Under the pieces are notes generated by a model. That model had not been told where the DNA came from. It saw only the letters and a list, made by a program, of their open reading frames with translations, and made no database searches. Below, piece by piece: positions 19,078 to 27,931 of a stretch of DNA of 64,000 nt (position 1 is its first letter; the number at the start of each line of letters is the position of its first letter). The DNA lies in the NCBI RefSeq assembly GCF_029541745.1, contig NZ_CP089746.1, positions 5,713,559-5,777,558 on the forward strand, in the 5' to 3' direction. The DNA comes from Streptomyces sp. LX-29 (GTDB lineage: Bacteria > Actinomycetota > Actinomycetes > Streptomycetales > Streptomycetaceae). The translations under genes and the position numbers were made by a program.

Positions 19078-19566
19078 GGCGTACCAGCACTCCGCGTACG
19101 GATCCTCGTCGCCCGCGTACCGCGCGGTCTCCTGGAAGCCGTGCCGCGCGTACAGCGCGCGGGCCTCGACCAGGTCCAGCCTGGTGTTCAGAACGAGGCG
19201 CTGGGCGCCCAGCCCGACGGCGGCCCGCTCGGCGGCCCCGAGCAGCAGCCCGGCGCCGCCCAGCCCGCGCTTGGCGGACCGGATGTACATCCGGGTGAGC
19301 TCGGCCCGGTCGCCGTCCAGCAGCCGCAGCCCCACGCACCCGCCCGGCTCGTCGTCGTGTCGGCCCACCAGGAACACCCCGCGCGGCGGGGCGAGGTCGT
19401 CATTGACCATCTCGGCCAGGTGTCCGGCCATCTCCTCGACGGTCGCGGCCCGCCCGTGGTGGCGCAGATACCAGCGGTCGGCGACGTCGATCAGGTACTC
19501 GCGCAACAGCGCGGCCGCCTCGGGGGTGCCGGGCGGCCGGGGAGAGACGGTCCAAGGGGAGGTCAT
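19048..19566 (-). CDS. GNAT family N-acetyltransferase
   Basis: 172 residues from ATG 19566 (AGGAG upstream); a longer in-frame start lacks support. The acetyl-CoA-binding region is recognisable: RMYIRSAKRGLGGAGLLLGAAER (motif A with R/Q-x-x-G-x-G/A, about 100-122), then LVLNTRLDLVEARALYARHGFQETARY, the usual motif B with the Tyr/Phe end of the fold. The acceptor substrate is unknown. The C-terminus lies inside a 34-bp tandem repeat. Confidence 0.88.
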   Translation of the reverse strand: MTSPWTVSPRPPGTPEAAALLREYLIDVADRWYLRHHGRAATVEEMAGHLAEMVNDDLAPPRGVFLVGRHDDEPGGCVGLRLLDGDRAELTRMYIRSAKRGLGGAGLLLGAAERAAVGLGAQRLVLNTRLDLVEARALYARHGFQETARYAGDEDPYAECWYAKDLAGPLPS

Positions 19567-19712
19567 GCGGTGCTCGCTCCTGACTGGCTCCGCACCGGGC
19601 CGCACGGAACGGCGGGGACCGGATGGCTGGTTCGTCAGCCACCCGGCCCCCGCCGGCCATGGGCGGAGGGATCCGCGGCCGTCCGGGGACGCGTCCGGGG
19701 GACGGCCGGGAA

Positions 19713-19937
19713 TCAGGCACCCGGGCTGTCACCGCCCGGACGGTCCTGCCGTCGCTTCTCCTCCGGCGACAGCAGGGCGTCCTTGGCCTGCTGGGAGCCG
19801 CGCTCGATGTGTTCGGTGTACTTCCCGCCGGTGCGCCGGTCGGCCCGCTCGGCGCCCCTGTCCATGCCGCGGTCGACCTTGTCCTCGTGCCCCTTCAGCC
19901 GCTCCTTGAGATGCCTCATGGTGTCCTTGAAGCTCAT
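19713..19937 (-). CDS. Small antitoxin-like protein (MT0933-type family)
   Basis: 74 residues, almost entirely charged and helical, with no cysteine or membrane segment. The pattern MSFKDTMRHLKERLKGHEDKVDRGMDRG followed by a His-x-x-x-(Q)AKD block resembles the mycobacterial MT0933/Rv0909 antitoxin family. No adjacent toxin gene is visible, and many such proteins in Streptomyces are orphans, so antitoxin activity is unproven. The start is ATG 19937 (GTG 19946 also in frame); AGAAGAG lies upstream. Confidence 0.7.
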   Translation of the reverse strand: MSFKDTMRHLKERLKGHEDKVDRGMDRGAERADRRTGGKYTEHIERGSQQAKDALLSPEEKRRQDRPGGDSPGA

Positions 19938-20039
19938 GGAAATCACTCTTCTCGCTCGGGCTGACGCTGCTTCCAGCGTTGGGCAGAGCGGAGAGCACGG
20001 CCAAAGGGACTAGCCCGAACGGGGTGGGCCGCCGCCGGG

Positions 20040-20366
20040 TCAGTCCTGCTTCGGGGCGGCCTGCTGGACGACGTCGAAGGACCACAGGGTGGAGCCGGTG
20101 GCCGCCGGACGCTGCTTCGGGGCCCCCTCGCCGCCGCCCTGGTGGGCCTGACGCATCGACCCCTCCATCCACGCCTTGTACGACTCCTCGTCGCGCCAGC
20201 GGGTGTAGACGAGGTACTCGTCGGTGCCCTCCACCGGGCGCAGCAGTTCGAACCACTCGAAGCCGTCGGAGCTCTCCACGGACCCCGCACGCGCGGCGAA
20301 ACGCTGCTCCAGCAGCTCCCGCTGCTCGGCGGGCACGGTCAGCACGTTGATCTTCACGATGCTCAT
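20040..20366 (-). CDS. ABM-type (antibiotic biosynthesis monooxygenase) small protein
   Basis: 108 residues. The ferredoxin-like ABM fold is suggested by IVKINVLTVPAEQRELLEQRFAAR at the N-terminus, FEWFELLRPVEGTDEYLVYTRWRDEESYKAWM in the middle and a C-terminal strand. Members include IsdG-like haem oxygenases and cofactor-free monooxygenases. The conserved Asn/Trp/His of haem-degrading members are not all obvious, so a specific reaction is not assigned. It is divergent from the AraC gene. Confidence 0.8.
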   Translation of the reverse strand: MSIVKINVLTVPAEQRELLEQRFAARAGSVESSDGFEWFELLRPVEGTDEYLVYTRWRDEESYKAWMEGSMRQAHQGGGEGAPKQRPAATGSTLWSFDVVQQAAPKQD

Positions 20367-20480
20367 GGCCCCATCCTCCCGCACCCGCCCGGCCCGGCCG
20401 CCACGCCCCTCGGCCCGGCGCGCCCCGGAGGAGGGGGACAGGGGAGCGAGTGGGAGCAAAAGGCAGGCGACAATGGGGCG

Positions 20481-21368
20481 ATGGGGGTGGAAGGCGGAGG
20501 CGACCGCGACGGCTGGGCGCGGTACTGGCGGGACCCGGAGCGGCCCGTGGAGGCCATGCACGCGCACTTCTTCAGCCATCGGTTCCACCGGCACAGCCAC
20601 GACGCGTACTCCTTCGCGGTGACGGAGGTCGGCGCCCAGCGGTTCCGCTGCCGGGGCGCGGTGTGCACCAGCGGGGCGGGCATGGTCATGGCCTTCAACC
20701 CGGACGACCCGCACGACGGTGAGGCCGCCGCGGAGTTGGGCTACCAGTACCGGATCGTGTATCTGGGGCCCGCCGTGGTGCGGGAGCTGCTGGCGGACCT
20801 GGGTGGGGACGCCGACCGCCCTGTCGCGCTGCCGCTGTTCGACCGGCCGGTCATCACCGACCCGCGGCTGGGCGCCGCGGTGTTGCGGCTGCACACCGCT
20901 CTGCTCGCCGGCCCGGCGGCCGGCCCGCTGGTGCGGGACGAGCGGCTGACCGCCGCGGTCACCGCCATGGTGCGGCACGGCGCCACCCGTGCCGCTCGGG
21001 TCCGTGCCCCCGGCTCCTCGGCCGGCCAGGCGGTCGCGGCGCGGCGCGCGCGGGCGGTGCTGGAGGAGACGTACGCCGAGGAGATGCCGGCGCAGGCGCT
21101 CGCGGAGGCAGCCGGTTGCAGCCGCTTCGCGCTGTACCGCGCCTTCCGCGCGGAGTACGGCATGGCGCCCAGCGACTACCAACGCCAGCTGCGGCTGCGC
21201 CGGGCGCGGCGGTTGCTCGCGACCGGTCGGACCGCCGCGGAGGCGGCCGGCGAGGCCGGCTTCGTGGACCAGAGCCACCTCCACCGATGGTTCGTCCGCT
21301 CCTACGGCGTGACGCCGGGCGTCTTCCAACGGGCGACCGGAATCGTCGCCCGAACCGCGCACGGCTGA
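20481..21368 (+). CDS. AraC family transcriptional regulator
   Basis: 295 residues. The N-terminal AraC-type cupin binding domain begins with HAHFFSHRFHRHSHDAYSFAVTEVG, with His residues typical of the cupin. The C-terminal AraC HTH (about 195-285) has two helix-turn-helix units: MPAQALAEAAGCSRFALYRAFRAEYGMAPSDY and AAEAAGEAGFVDQSHLHRWFVRSYGVTPGVF. It is cytoplasmic and probably ligand-controlled. The adjacent divergent ABM gene is the only obvious candidate target. ATG at 20481 is chosen because a neighbouring ATG at 20473 is out of frame. Confidence 0.88.
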   Translation: MGVEGGGDRDGWARYWRDPERPVEAMHAHFFSHRFHRHSHDAYSFAVTEVGAQRFRCRGAVCTSGAGMVMAFNPDDPHDGEAAAELGYQYRIVYLGPAVVRELLADLGGDADRPVALPLFDRPVITDPRLGAAVLRLHTALLAGPAAGPLVRDERLTAAVTAMVRHGATRAARVRAPGSSAGQAVAARRARAVLEETYAEEMPAQALAEAAGCSRFALYRAFRAEYGMAPSDYQRQLRLRRARRLLATGRTAAEAAGEAGFVDQSHLHRWFVRSYGVTPGVFQRATGIVARTAHG

Positions 21369-21544
21369 GGAAAGCGACGCGGAAGTCGGTCCTCTGTGGC
21401 CTACGCTGGATTACCGCAAGTCTGGATGATTCGGACAAATTTCCGGAAGTCATCAGGCGAAGCGCGGGTGTTGTGCGTCTGAGTAGTGGGCCTCCGACTC
21501 ACACACCCGGTACCGGTACCAGCGAGTGGGGGGAGCGGCGGCGC

Positions 21545-23785
21545 GTGGCGAACCTGGAACGCAGGGAACCGGGGAACCCCCCAGGCACGGGGCGGGATCC
21601 CGGTGGACTCGGGTCACGATTGTCGCGAACCGGAGTGGTGCTGGGCGCGCTGTGGCTGCTGGCCGGCCTGCTGGCCGCACGCCAGGCCGCGGCGGTGCTG
21701 CGGCTGCCGCCCGACGAGCGCCTCACCGCCCTGGAGACCTGGATCGGTGAGGACGGTGTGCTGCACGTCAGCGGCTCACTGTACGAAGGCTCGACGTTCA
21801 CCGGCACCCCCTTCTCCGGCCTCGCCCTCAAGCCGCTCGCCCGCGCCGCCGAGCAGAGCCTCGGCGTCGCGTGGACCTTGGGCACCCTGCTGCTGGTGGT
21901 CGCCCTCGGCCTGGTCGTCGCCCGCTCGCTGCCGGGGCCGGTCTCCCGGTCCGCCGAGCTGCTCGCCGCACCGGTGGCCATCAGCGTGATGGCGCTGTCG
22001 CTGCCGGTCCGCAACACCTTCACGCTCGGTCAGTCCAGCATCATCCCGGTGCTGTTGGTGCTGCTCGCGCTCCTGCCGCGCACCTCGGACCGACAGTCCG
22101 GGCTGCTGGTCGGGCTCGCCTCCGCGCTCCAACCCGCGCTGCTGCTCTTCGCCGTCGTCCAGTGGCTCACCGGGCGTCGGCGCGCCGCCGGCTTCGCGGG
22201 CGGCACCTTCGCCGTCTGTACGGCGCTGGCCTGGGCCGCGATGCCGCGCGACTCGTGGACGTACTGGGTGCACCACATCGGCGGCGCGGGGCTCGGCGGC
22301 GCCGCCGACGGGCCGGCCAACCAGTCACTCCACGGCCTTCTGCTGCGCACCGGTCTTGAGGGCCCGGTCGAACTGGCGCTGCTGGCCGTGCTCGCGGGGG
22401 GCGTGGTGGCGCTCGGCCTGCGCCGCGCGGTGTTCTACGCCGAGGACGGGCAGCTGCTGCTCTCCGCGGCGATCACCGGCTGTGTGGCGCTGGCCGTCTC
22501 GCCCACCTCCTGGCAGCACCAGCAGCTGTGGATCCTGCTCGCCGCCGCCGGCCGGGTGGGCAGGCGGCGCTCGGACCGGCTGGTCTGGCCGGTGTCGGTG
22601 GTGCTGGTGATGACGCTCAGCCGCACCGTGCTGATGCCCGACATCGAGCTCCTGGGCCACATCGCGAACAACGGCCCGCTGCTGGCCGCGCTGGCCGCCG
22701 CGCTCGTGCTGCCGTTCCTGCCCCGCACCTCGCCGTACTGGGACGACCCGGTCGAGACGCCGACCGCCGAGCGCGAGCGGAGCCGCCTCCGGTGCGTACC
22801 GCTGCTGCGCAGCTACCGGCGCCCGCTGACCCGGCCCAATCTGCTGCTCGAGCTGATGCTCATCCGCGTCGGCTACTTCGTCTACTGCTACATCCGCGGC
22901 AGCGCGCCCGACCGGCGCTCGCTCGCCGAGGAGAACGGCGGTCAGCTCTTCTCGCTCGAGAGCCGGCTGCACATCGACATCGAGCACTGGTTCAACCAGA
23001 TCGTGGCCGACGCGCCGTGGCTGCGGGACAGCATGGGCTGGTACTACGCCAAGCTGCACTTCTTCGTGCCGCTGACGCTGCTGGCCTGGCTGTACCTCGT
23101 GCGACCCGCGGCCTACCGGTGGGCGCGCGCGCCGCTGGCCTTCGCCACGCTCTTCGCGCTGATCGGCTTCTGGCTCTACCCGCTGGCTCCGCCGCGGTTG
23201 ATGCCGGGGCTCGGCTTCGTCGACACCACGCACGGTCCGCAGGACCTGGCCAACCCGGACTTCGGCGCGCTCACCAAGCTGTCCAACCAGTACGCGGCCA
23301 TACCGTCATTGCATGTGGGCTGGTCGCTGTGGAGCGGTGTGGTGATCGCGATGGTGGCGCCCAAGCTGTGGATCAAGCTGCTGGGTCTGATGTACCCGGT
23401 GCTGACCACCGTCGTGGTCGTGGGCACCGCCAACCACTATCTGCTGGACGCGGTCGGCGGCGCGGTCGTGGTGTCGTCCGGGTTCGCCCTCCAGTACGCC
23501 CTGACCGGCACCGCCCGGATGCCCTCGGCCGACGCGCACGTCACCACGGTGAGCCGGCTCAAGGAGATCCTGGCGCGGGTCGGCGCGAAGGCCGGCCTGG
23601 GCGAGCCGGCCAAGGCGGCCGAGCCGGCCAAGGCGGCCGAGACGGTCACGGCGGGCGCGACAGCCAAACCGGCCGAGACGGTCACGGCGTCCGCGACAGC
23701 CAAGGCGGCCGAGACGGTCACGGCGGGCGCGGACGGTCGGGACGGTGGACGGCACTCCGGCGACGCGTCCCCGACCGGCTCGTAG
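21545..23785 (+). CDS. Bifunctional GT87 glycosyltransferase / PAP2 phosphatase-like membrane protein
   Basis: 746 residues, start GTG 21545 behind GGGGGAG. The N-terminal half has about ten hydrophobic segments in the pattern of GT87 (DUF2029) GT-C enzymes, which use polyprenyl-phosphate sugars on the outer face of the membrane. The C-terminal half (~430-680) is a PAP2-like domain with AAIPSLHVGWSLW and NHYLLDAVGGAVV, the second and third phosphatase motifs. The tail (~690-746) repeats AKAAETVTAG-type units. The fusion suggests coupled lipid-phosphate handling in cell-envelope glycan synthesis. Confidence 0.82.
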   Translation: MANLERREPGNPPGTGRDPGGLGSRLSRTGVVLGALWLLAGLLAARQAAAVLRLPPDERLTALETWIGEDGVLHVSGSLYEGSTFTGTPFSGLALKPLARAAEQSLGVAWTLGTLLLVVALGLVVARSLPGPVSRSAELLAAPVAISVMALSLPVRNTFTLGQSSIIPVLLVLLALLPRTSDRQSGLLVGLASALQPALLLFAVVQWLTGRRRAAGFAGGTFAVCTALAWAAMPRDSWTYWVHHIGGAGLGGAADGPANQSLHGLLLRTGLEGPVELALLAVLAGGVVALGLRRAVFYAEDGQLLLSAAITGCVALAVSPTSWQHQQLWILLAAAGRVGRRRSDRLVWPVSVVLVMTLSRTVLMPDIELLGHIANNGPLLAALAAALVLPFLPRTSPYWDDPVETPTAERERSRLRCVPLLRSYRRPLTRPNLLLELMLIRVGYFVYCYIRGSAPDRRSLAEENGGQLFSLESRLHIDIEHWFNQIVADAPWLRDSMGWYYAKLHFFVPLTLLAWLYLVRPAAYRWARAPLAFATLFALIGFWLYPLAPPRLMPGLGFVDTTHGPQDLANPDFGALTKLSNQYAAIPSLHVGWSLWSGVVIAMVAPKLWIKLLGLMYPVLTTVVVVGTANHYLLDAVGGAVVVSSGFALQYALTGTARMPSADAHVTTVSRLKEILARVGAKAGLGEPAKAAEPAKAAETVTAGATAKPAETVTASATAKAAETVTAGADGRDGGRHSGDASPTGS

Positions 23786-23947
23786 CGGCTGCACGGCGTT
23801 GCGCTCTCGGGCCGTACCCCGGCCGGCACGGGTCGGGGCGGTCGGGCACGGGTCGGGGCGGACGGGCTGAGGCCCGCCACCGGAAGGCCGGCGGGGCGGC
23901 GGTCGGCCGTGCGTGGCCGGTGAGACGCAGGCGGCGTACGTGCCCGA

Positions 23948-25228
23948 TCAGGCGTAGCTGACCCGCAGTTCCTTGATGCCGTTGAGCCAGGCCGAACGGA
24001 GCCGGCGGGGCGCGCCGGTGAGCCGGATGTCCGGGATGGCGTCCGCGACGGCGTTGAAGATCAGCCGGATCTCCAGCTCCGCGAGGCTGCGGCCGAGGCA
24101 GAAGTGCGGCCCGCCGCCGCCGAAGCCGAGGTGCGGGTTCGGGTCGCGGGTGATGTCGAAGACCTCGGGACGCTCGAAGACCTCCGGGTCGTGGTTGGCG
24201 GAGGAGTAGAACAGGCCGACGCGCTGGCCCCGGGTGATCCGCCGACCGCCGAGCTCGGTGTCCCGGGTGGCGGTGCGCTGGAAGGAGACCACCGGGGTGG
24301 CCCACCGCACGATCTCGTCGGCGGCCGTGGCCGGGCGCTCGCGCTTGAACAGGTCCCACTGCTCGGGGTGGGTGAGGAAGGCGTGCATGCCGTGGCTGAT
24401 GGCGTTGCGGGTGGTCTCGTTGCCCGCGACGGCGAGCAGCAGCACGAAGAAGCCGAACTCGTCAGCGCCCAGGTTGCCCTCGTCCTCGGCGGCGACCAGC
24501 CGGCTGACGATGTCCTTCGCGGGGCACGCCTTGCGGTCGGCGGCCAGGTTCATGGAGTAGGAGATCAGCTCCATGGCCGCCTCGGTGCCGACCTCCTCGG
24601 TGATGGCCAGCTCCGGATCGTCGTACGCCACCATCTTGTTGGACCAGTCGAAGATGCGGGCGCGGTCGTGCTGGGGGACGCCGATCAGCTCGGCGATGGC
24701 CTGGAGCGGCAGTTCGCAGGCGATGTCGGTGACGAAGTCGCCGCTGCCGGCCGCCTTGGCGCCGGCCACGATGCGGGTGGCGCGGTCGCGCAGCGCGTCC
24801 TCCAGCGCCCGGATGGCGCGTGGGGTGAAGCCGCGCTGGACGATCTGCCGCACCCGGGTGTGCTCGGGCGGATCCATGTTGAGCATGATCAGCTTCTGGG
24901 CGTCGATCTGGTCGCGTCGGATGTGCTCGTTGAAGCGGATGATCGCGGTGTTGACATGGGACGAGAACAGCTCGGGCCGGGTGGAGACCTCCTTGACGTC
25001 GGCGTGCCGGGTGACGACCCAGTAGCCGTCGTCGTCGAATCCGGCGACGCCGTGCGGCTGGGGGTTCCACCACACCGGGGCGACCTGCCGGAGCCGGGCG
25101 AACTCCGGGAGCGGCACGCGGTGCTGGTAGAGGTCCGGGTCGGTGAAGTCGAAGCCGTCGGGTATCCCGTCCGGGGTGCCTGCGGGGGCGCCCTTCGGGA
25201 TGCCTTCTGGGCTCGCGGGACAGGTCAT
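23948..25228 (-). CDS. cyp125: Cytochrome P450 of the CYP125 (steroid C26-hydroxylase) type
   Basis: 426 residues from ATG 25228 (GGAG 5 bases upstream; GTG 25234 is also in frame). P450 motifs are the I-helix LLLAVAGNETTRNAI, ExxR in DEIVRWATP context, and haem loop GFGGGGPHFCLGRSLAE with Cys at about 377. Long stretches agree with my memory of mycobacterial CYP125: PVWWN.QP at 50-56, LNMDPPEHTR, FDWSNKMVAYDDPE, RSAWLNGIKELRV. CYP125 oxidises the terminal carbon of the cholesterol side chain, starting its catabolism. It is divergent from a FadA5-like thiolase, as in Mycobacterium. A CTGAYG-N3-CRTCAG site lies at its start; a ferredoxin is encoded at 35077. Confidence 0.87.
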   Translation of the reverse strand: MTCPASPEGIPKGAPAGTPDGIPDGFDFTDPDLYQHRVPLPEFARLRQVAPVWWNPQPHGVAGFDDDGYWVVTRHADVKEVSTRPELFSSHVNTAIIRFNEHIRRDQIDAQKLIMLNMDPPEHTRVRQIVQRGFTPRAIRALEDALRDRATRIVAGAKAAGSGDFVTDIACELPLQAIAELIGVPQHDRARIFDWSNKMVAYDDPELAITEEVGTEAAMELISYSMNLAADRKACPAKDIVSRLVAAEDEGNLGADEFGFFVLLLAVAGNETTRNAISHGMHAFLTHPEQWDLFKRERPATAADEIVRWATPVVSFQRTATRDTELGGRRITRGQRVGLFYSSANHDPEVFERPEVFDITRDPNPHLGFGGGGPHFCLGRSLAELEIRLIFNAVADAIPDIRLTGAPRRLRSAWLNGIKELRVSYA

Positions 25229-25240
25229 GGCCACTCCGGA

Positions 25241-25257
25241 TCTGACGAACCATCAGA
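25241..25257 (-). promoter_or_regulatory. CTGAYG-N3-CRTCAG operator-like site before cyp125
   Basis: TCTGACGAACCATCAGA: 7-base arms with one mismatch around AAC. It lies 13 bases upstream of the P450 ATG, directly before its ribosome site. The core is nearly identical, including the AAC spacer, to the site at 54053-54067; related sites occur at 33369-33383 and 49868-49882. Confidence 0.7.
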
Positions 25258-25419
25258 AGTGCGGAAGTGTCCAGAAGGTAGTGACCGGTTCTGTAAGTGG
25301 CAAGTGGGCAGGGCCCGCGCGGTCGTCGGAGGGCGGAGGACGTGGGGTTACCGGTGGTATGTGGGTGCTGCACGACCCTTGCCCCCCGGGGGTGTGCCTC
25401 AGCATGCTGGAGGCGGAAC

Positions 25420-25433
25420 TAGAACGCGTACTA
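25420..25433 (+). promoter_or_regulatory. KstR-type box before the thiolase gene
   Basis: TAGAACGCGTACTA, one base away from a perfect palindrome. It fits T-N2-AAC-N2-GT(t/a)-N2-A and differs from the site at 54129 by a single base. It lies 36 bases upstream of the thiolase ATG, in the cyp125/fadA5 intergenic region, in an otherwise GC-poor stretch. Confidence 0.7.
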
Positions 25434-25468
25434 ATTCGAGGTGTGAGGACGCGAGGAGAGGACCAGTC

Positions 25469-26638
25469 ATGGCCGCCGAACCCGTCATCGTCGACGCCGT
25501 GCGCACCCCGATCGGCAAGCGCGGCGGCGCGCTCGCCAACCTCCACCCCGCCTATCTGCTCGGCGAGACCTACCGGGAACTGCTCGCCCGCGTCGGCATC
25601 CAGCCGGACTGCGTGGAACAGATCGTCGGCGGCACCGTCACCCACGCCGGGGAGCAGTCCATGAACCCCGCGCGCACCGCCTGGCTGGCCATGGGGCTGC
25701 CGTACGAGACGGCCGCCACCACGGTGGACAGCCAGTGCGGCTCCTCACAGCAGGCCAACCACCTGGTCGCCAACATGATCAGCAGCGGTGTCATCGACGT
25801 CGGCATCGCCTGCGGGGTGGAGGCGATGTCGCGGGTGCCGCTGGGCAGCGGCTCCAAGCACGGACCCGGCCGGCCCTATCCGGACGAGTGGAACGTCGAC
25901 CTGCCCAACCAGTTCGAGGCGGCCGAGCGCATCGCCCGCCGGCGCGGGCTGACCCGCGAGGACGTGGACACCCTCGGCCTGCTCTCGCAGCGGCGGGCGG
26001 CGGCCGCCTGGGCGGAGGAGCGCTTCAAGCGGGAGACCTTCGCGGTGCAGGTGCCCACCACCGAGGGGGAACAGGCCGCGGGGCAGGGCATGTGGCGACT
26101 GGTCGACCGCGACGAGGGGCTGCGCGACACCAGCATGGAGGCGCTCGCCCGACTGAAGCCGGTCATGCCCACGGCCGTACACACCGCGGGCAACTCCTCC
26201 CAGATCTCCGACGGCGCCTGCGCGGTGATGTGGGCCTCCAAACGGATGGCCCGCGCGCTCAGGCTCCGCCCCCGGGCCCGTATCGTCGCCCAGGCCCTGG
26301 TCGGCGCCGATCCGCACTACCACCTCGACGGCCCGATCGACGCCACGCACGCGGTCCTCGGCAAGGCCGGGATGACGCTCAAGGACATCGACCTGGTCGA
26401 GGTGAACGAGGCGTTCGCGTCGGTGACGCTCTCCTGGGCCAGCGTCTTCGGCCAGGACCTGGAGAAGGTGAACGTCAACGGCGGCGCGATCGGCCTCGGT
26501 CACCCCGTCGGCGCGACCGGCGCGCGGCTGATCACCACCGCCCTGCACGAGCTGGAGCGGGCCGACAAGGAGTTCGCCCTCATCACGATGTGCGCGGGCG
26601 GGGCGCTGGCGGCGGGGACCATCATCCAGCGGCTGTGA
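25469..26638 (+). CDS. fadA5: Thiolase / acetyl-CoA acetyltransferase, FadA5-like
   Basis: 389 residues with GGAGAGG before ATG. Thiolase active site: nucleophile C90 in TTVDSQCGSSQQAN, His in VNEAFAS/GGAIGLGHPVGATGAR, and the second Cys in ITMCAGGALAAG. The N-terminus VIVDAVRTPIGKRGGALANLHPAYLLG and overall length resemble the steroid 3-ketoacyl-CoA thiolase FadA5, which removes acetyl-CoA from the cholesterol side chain. The divergent arrangement with CYP125 repeats the mycobacterial fadA5-cyp125 pair. It is probably controlled by the KstR-type box at 25420. A general acetyl-CoA acetyltransferase remains an alternative. Confidence 0.83.
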   Translation: MAAEPVIVDAVRTPIGKRGGALANLHPAYLLGETYRELLARVGIQPDCVEQIVGGTVTHAGEQSMNPARTAWLAMGLPYETAATTVDSQCGSSQQANHLVANMISSGVIDVGIACGVEAMSRVPLGSGSKHGPGRPYPDEWNVDLPNQFEAAERIARRRGLTREDVDTLGLLSQRRAAAAWAEERFKRETFAVQVPTTEGEQAAGQGMWRLVDRDEGLRDTSMEALARLKPVMPTAVHTAGNSSQISDGACAVMWASKRMARALRLRPRARIVAQALVGADPHYHLDGPIDATHAVLGKAGMTLKDIDLVEVNEAFASVTLSWASVFGQDLEKVNVNGGAIGLGHPVGATGARLITTALHELERADKEFALITMCAGGALAAGTIIQRL

Positions 26639-26746
26639 GCCACCGTCCCGGGCCCGCTCCCGGGCCGTACGCCGGCAGGGAGAGGCGCTCGGTCCCGGGA
26701 CGCCCCGCCCGGTCCCGGGAGGCCCGGCCCCGGCGGGCGGTGCGGA

Positions 26747-27931
26747 TCACTCCGGCACGCGCCGCCCGTCAGGGTCGGAGTCGGACGTCGTCGGGCTCGC
26801 GGAAGCGACCGGTGCCGCGGACCCGGCCGACGGCGCGGACCGGGCCGACGGCGCGGCCCCGGTCGGCGCCTCGAAGGCCACCGGTGCCTCGAAGGCCGCC
26901 CGGCGGGTCGCCCGGCGCAGCGCCTTGAGGATGGTGCCGCCCAGGGTGAGGGTGAGGACCGCGGTGACGATCGCCCGCGGCAGGTCCCAACCGAGCGAGG
27001 TGGCCAGGCAGTACGCGACGAAGCGGGCCAGGTTGTCGGGGAGCGGGTCGCCGGGGACGAAGGAGACACTGGACGCCAGGGCGTTGAGATACGGCCAGCC
27101 CTGGAGGTTCATCACGGTGCCGTAGAGGACCGACGCGACCGCCCCGTACGCCGCCAGCAGGGCCAGCTCCCCGCGCCCGCGCAGCCGGTGCGGGCCGGGC
27201 AGCAGACCCGCGCCCATGGCCACCCAGCCCATGGACAGCATCTGGAACGGCATCCAGGGGCCCACGCCGCCGGTCAGCAGCGCGGAGGCGAACATCGCCA
27301 GCGCCCCCAGCACGAAGCCGAAGCCCGGCCCCAGCACCCGCCCGGAGAGCACCATCAGGAAGAACATCGGCTCGATGCCCGCCGTGCCGCCGCCCAACGG
27401 CCGCAGGGCGGCCCCAGCCGCCGCCAGCACCCCGAGCATCGCCACCGCCTTGGCGTCCAGCCCGGTGTCGGAGATCGTCGCCACCACCACGGCCAGCAGC
27501 AGCGGCAGCAGCGCCGCGAACAGCCAGGGCGCGTCGGCGGAGTGCGCGAGACCCGACTCCGGCGCGGCCAGCAGCGGCCAGCCGAAGGCGACCACTCCGA
27601 TCGCCGAGATCAGCCCGAGCGCGACGATCGAACGCGGCCCGAGCCGTACGGCCCGCGCCTGCCGGTCGGCGGTCGCACGGTCCCGGGACGGGCGGTCCTG
27701 GGACGCGCGATCCTGGGAAGACGGGCGGTCCTGGGTCGGGCGATCCTGGGAAGACGGGCGGTCCTGGGTCGGGCGGTCCTGGGTCGGGCGGTCCTGGGTC
27801 GGGCGATCCTGGGAAGACGGGCGGTCCTGGGTTGGGCGGTCCTGGGTTGGGCGGTCCTGGGTCGGGCGGTCCTGGGTCGGGCGGTCCCTGGACGGGCGAT
27901 CCTGGGTCGGGTGTTCCTGGGATCCGCTCAT
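26747..27931 (-). CDS. ECF transporter S component (substrate-binding) with TQDRP-repeat N-terminus
   Basis: 394 residues. The N-terminal ~95 residues are a tandem TQDRP/SSQDRP repeat. Residues ~105-340 hold five or six membrane helices with motifs LRPLGGGTAGIEPMFFLMVLSGRVLGPGFGFVLGALAM and GPWMPFQMLSMGW, typical of ECF S components. A Pro/Ala/Ser tail follows. S components bind a vitamin or metal outside the cell and use the shared ATPase/T module. The ATG overlaps the upstream ATPase stop by 4 bases; it is the last gene of a five-gene operon. A cobalamin (CbrT-like) substrate is my inference from the operon, not shown by the sequence. Confidence 0.8.
   Translation of the reverse strand: MSGSQEHPTQDRPSRDRPTQDRPTQDRPTQDRPTQDRPSSQDRPTQDRPTQDRPTQDRPSSQDRPTQDRPSSQDRASQDRPSRDRATADRQARAVRLGPRSIVALGLISAIGVVAFGWPLLAAPESGLAHSADAPWLFAALLPLLLAVVVATISDTGLDAKAVAMLGVLAAAGAALRPLGGGTAGIEPMFFLMVLSGRVLGPGFGFVLGALAMFASALLTGGVGPWMPFQMLSMGWVAMGAGLLPGPHRLRGRGELALLAAYGAVASVLYGTVMNLQGWPYLNALASSVSFVPGDPLPDNLARFVAYCLATSLGWDLPRAIVTAVLTLTLGGTILKALRRATRRAAFEAPVAFEAPTGAAPSARSAPSAGSAAPVASASPTTSDSDPDGRRVPE
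27670..27920 (-). repeat. 15-bp minisatellite encoding TQDRP repeats
   Basis: On the + strand the unit CGGTCCTGGGTCGGG recurs about 15 times with variants (an 18-base GGAAGACGGGCGATCCTG form gives SSQDRP). All units keep the reading frame of the S-component gene, giving a hydrophilic N-terminal arm. Copy number is likely to vary among strains. Confidence 0.88.
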
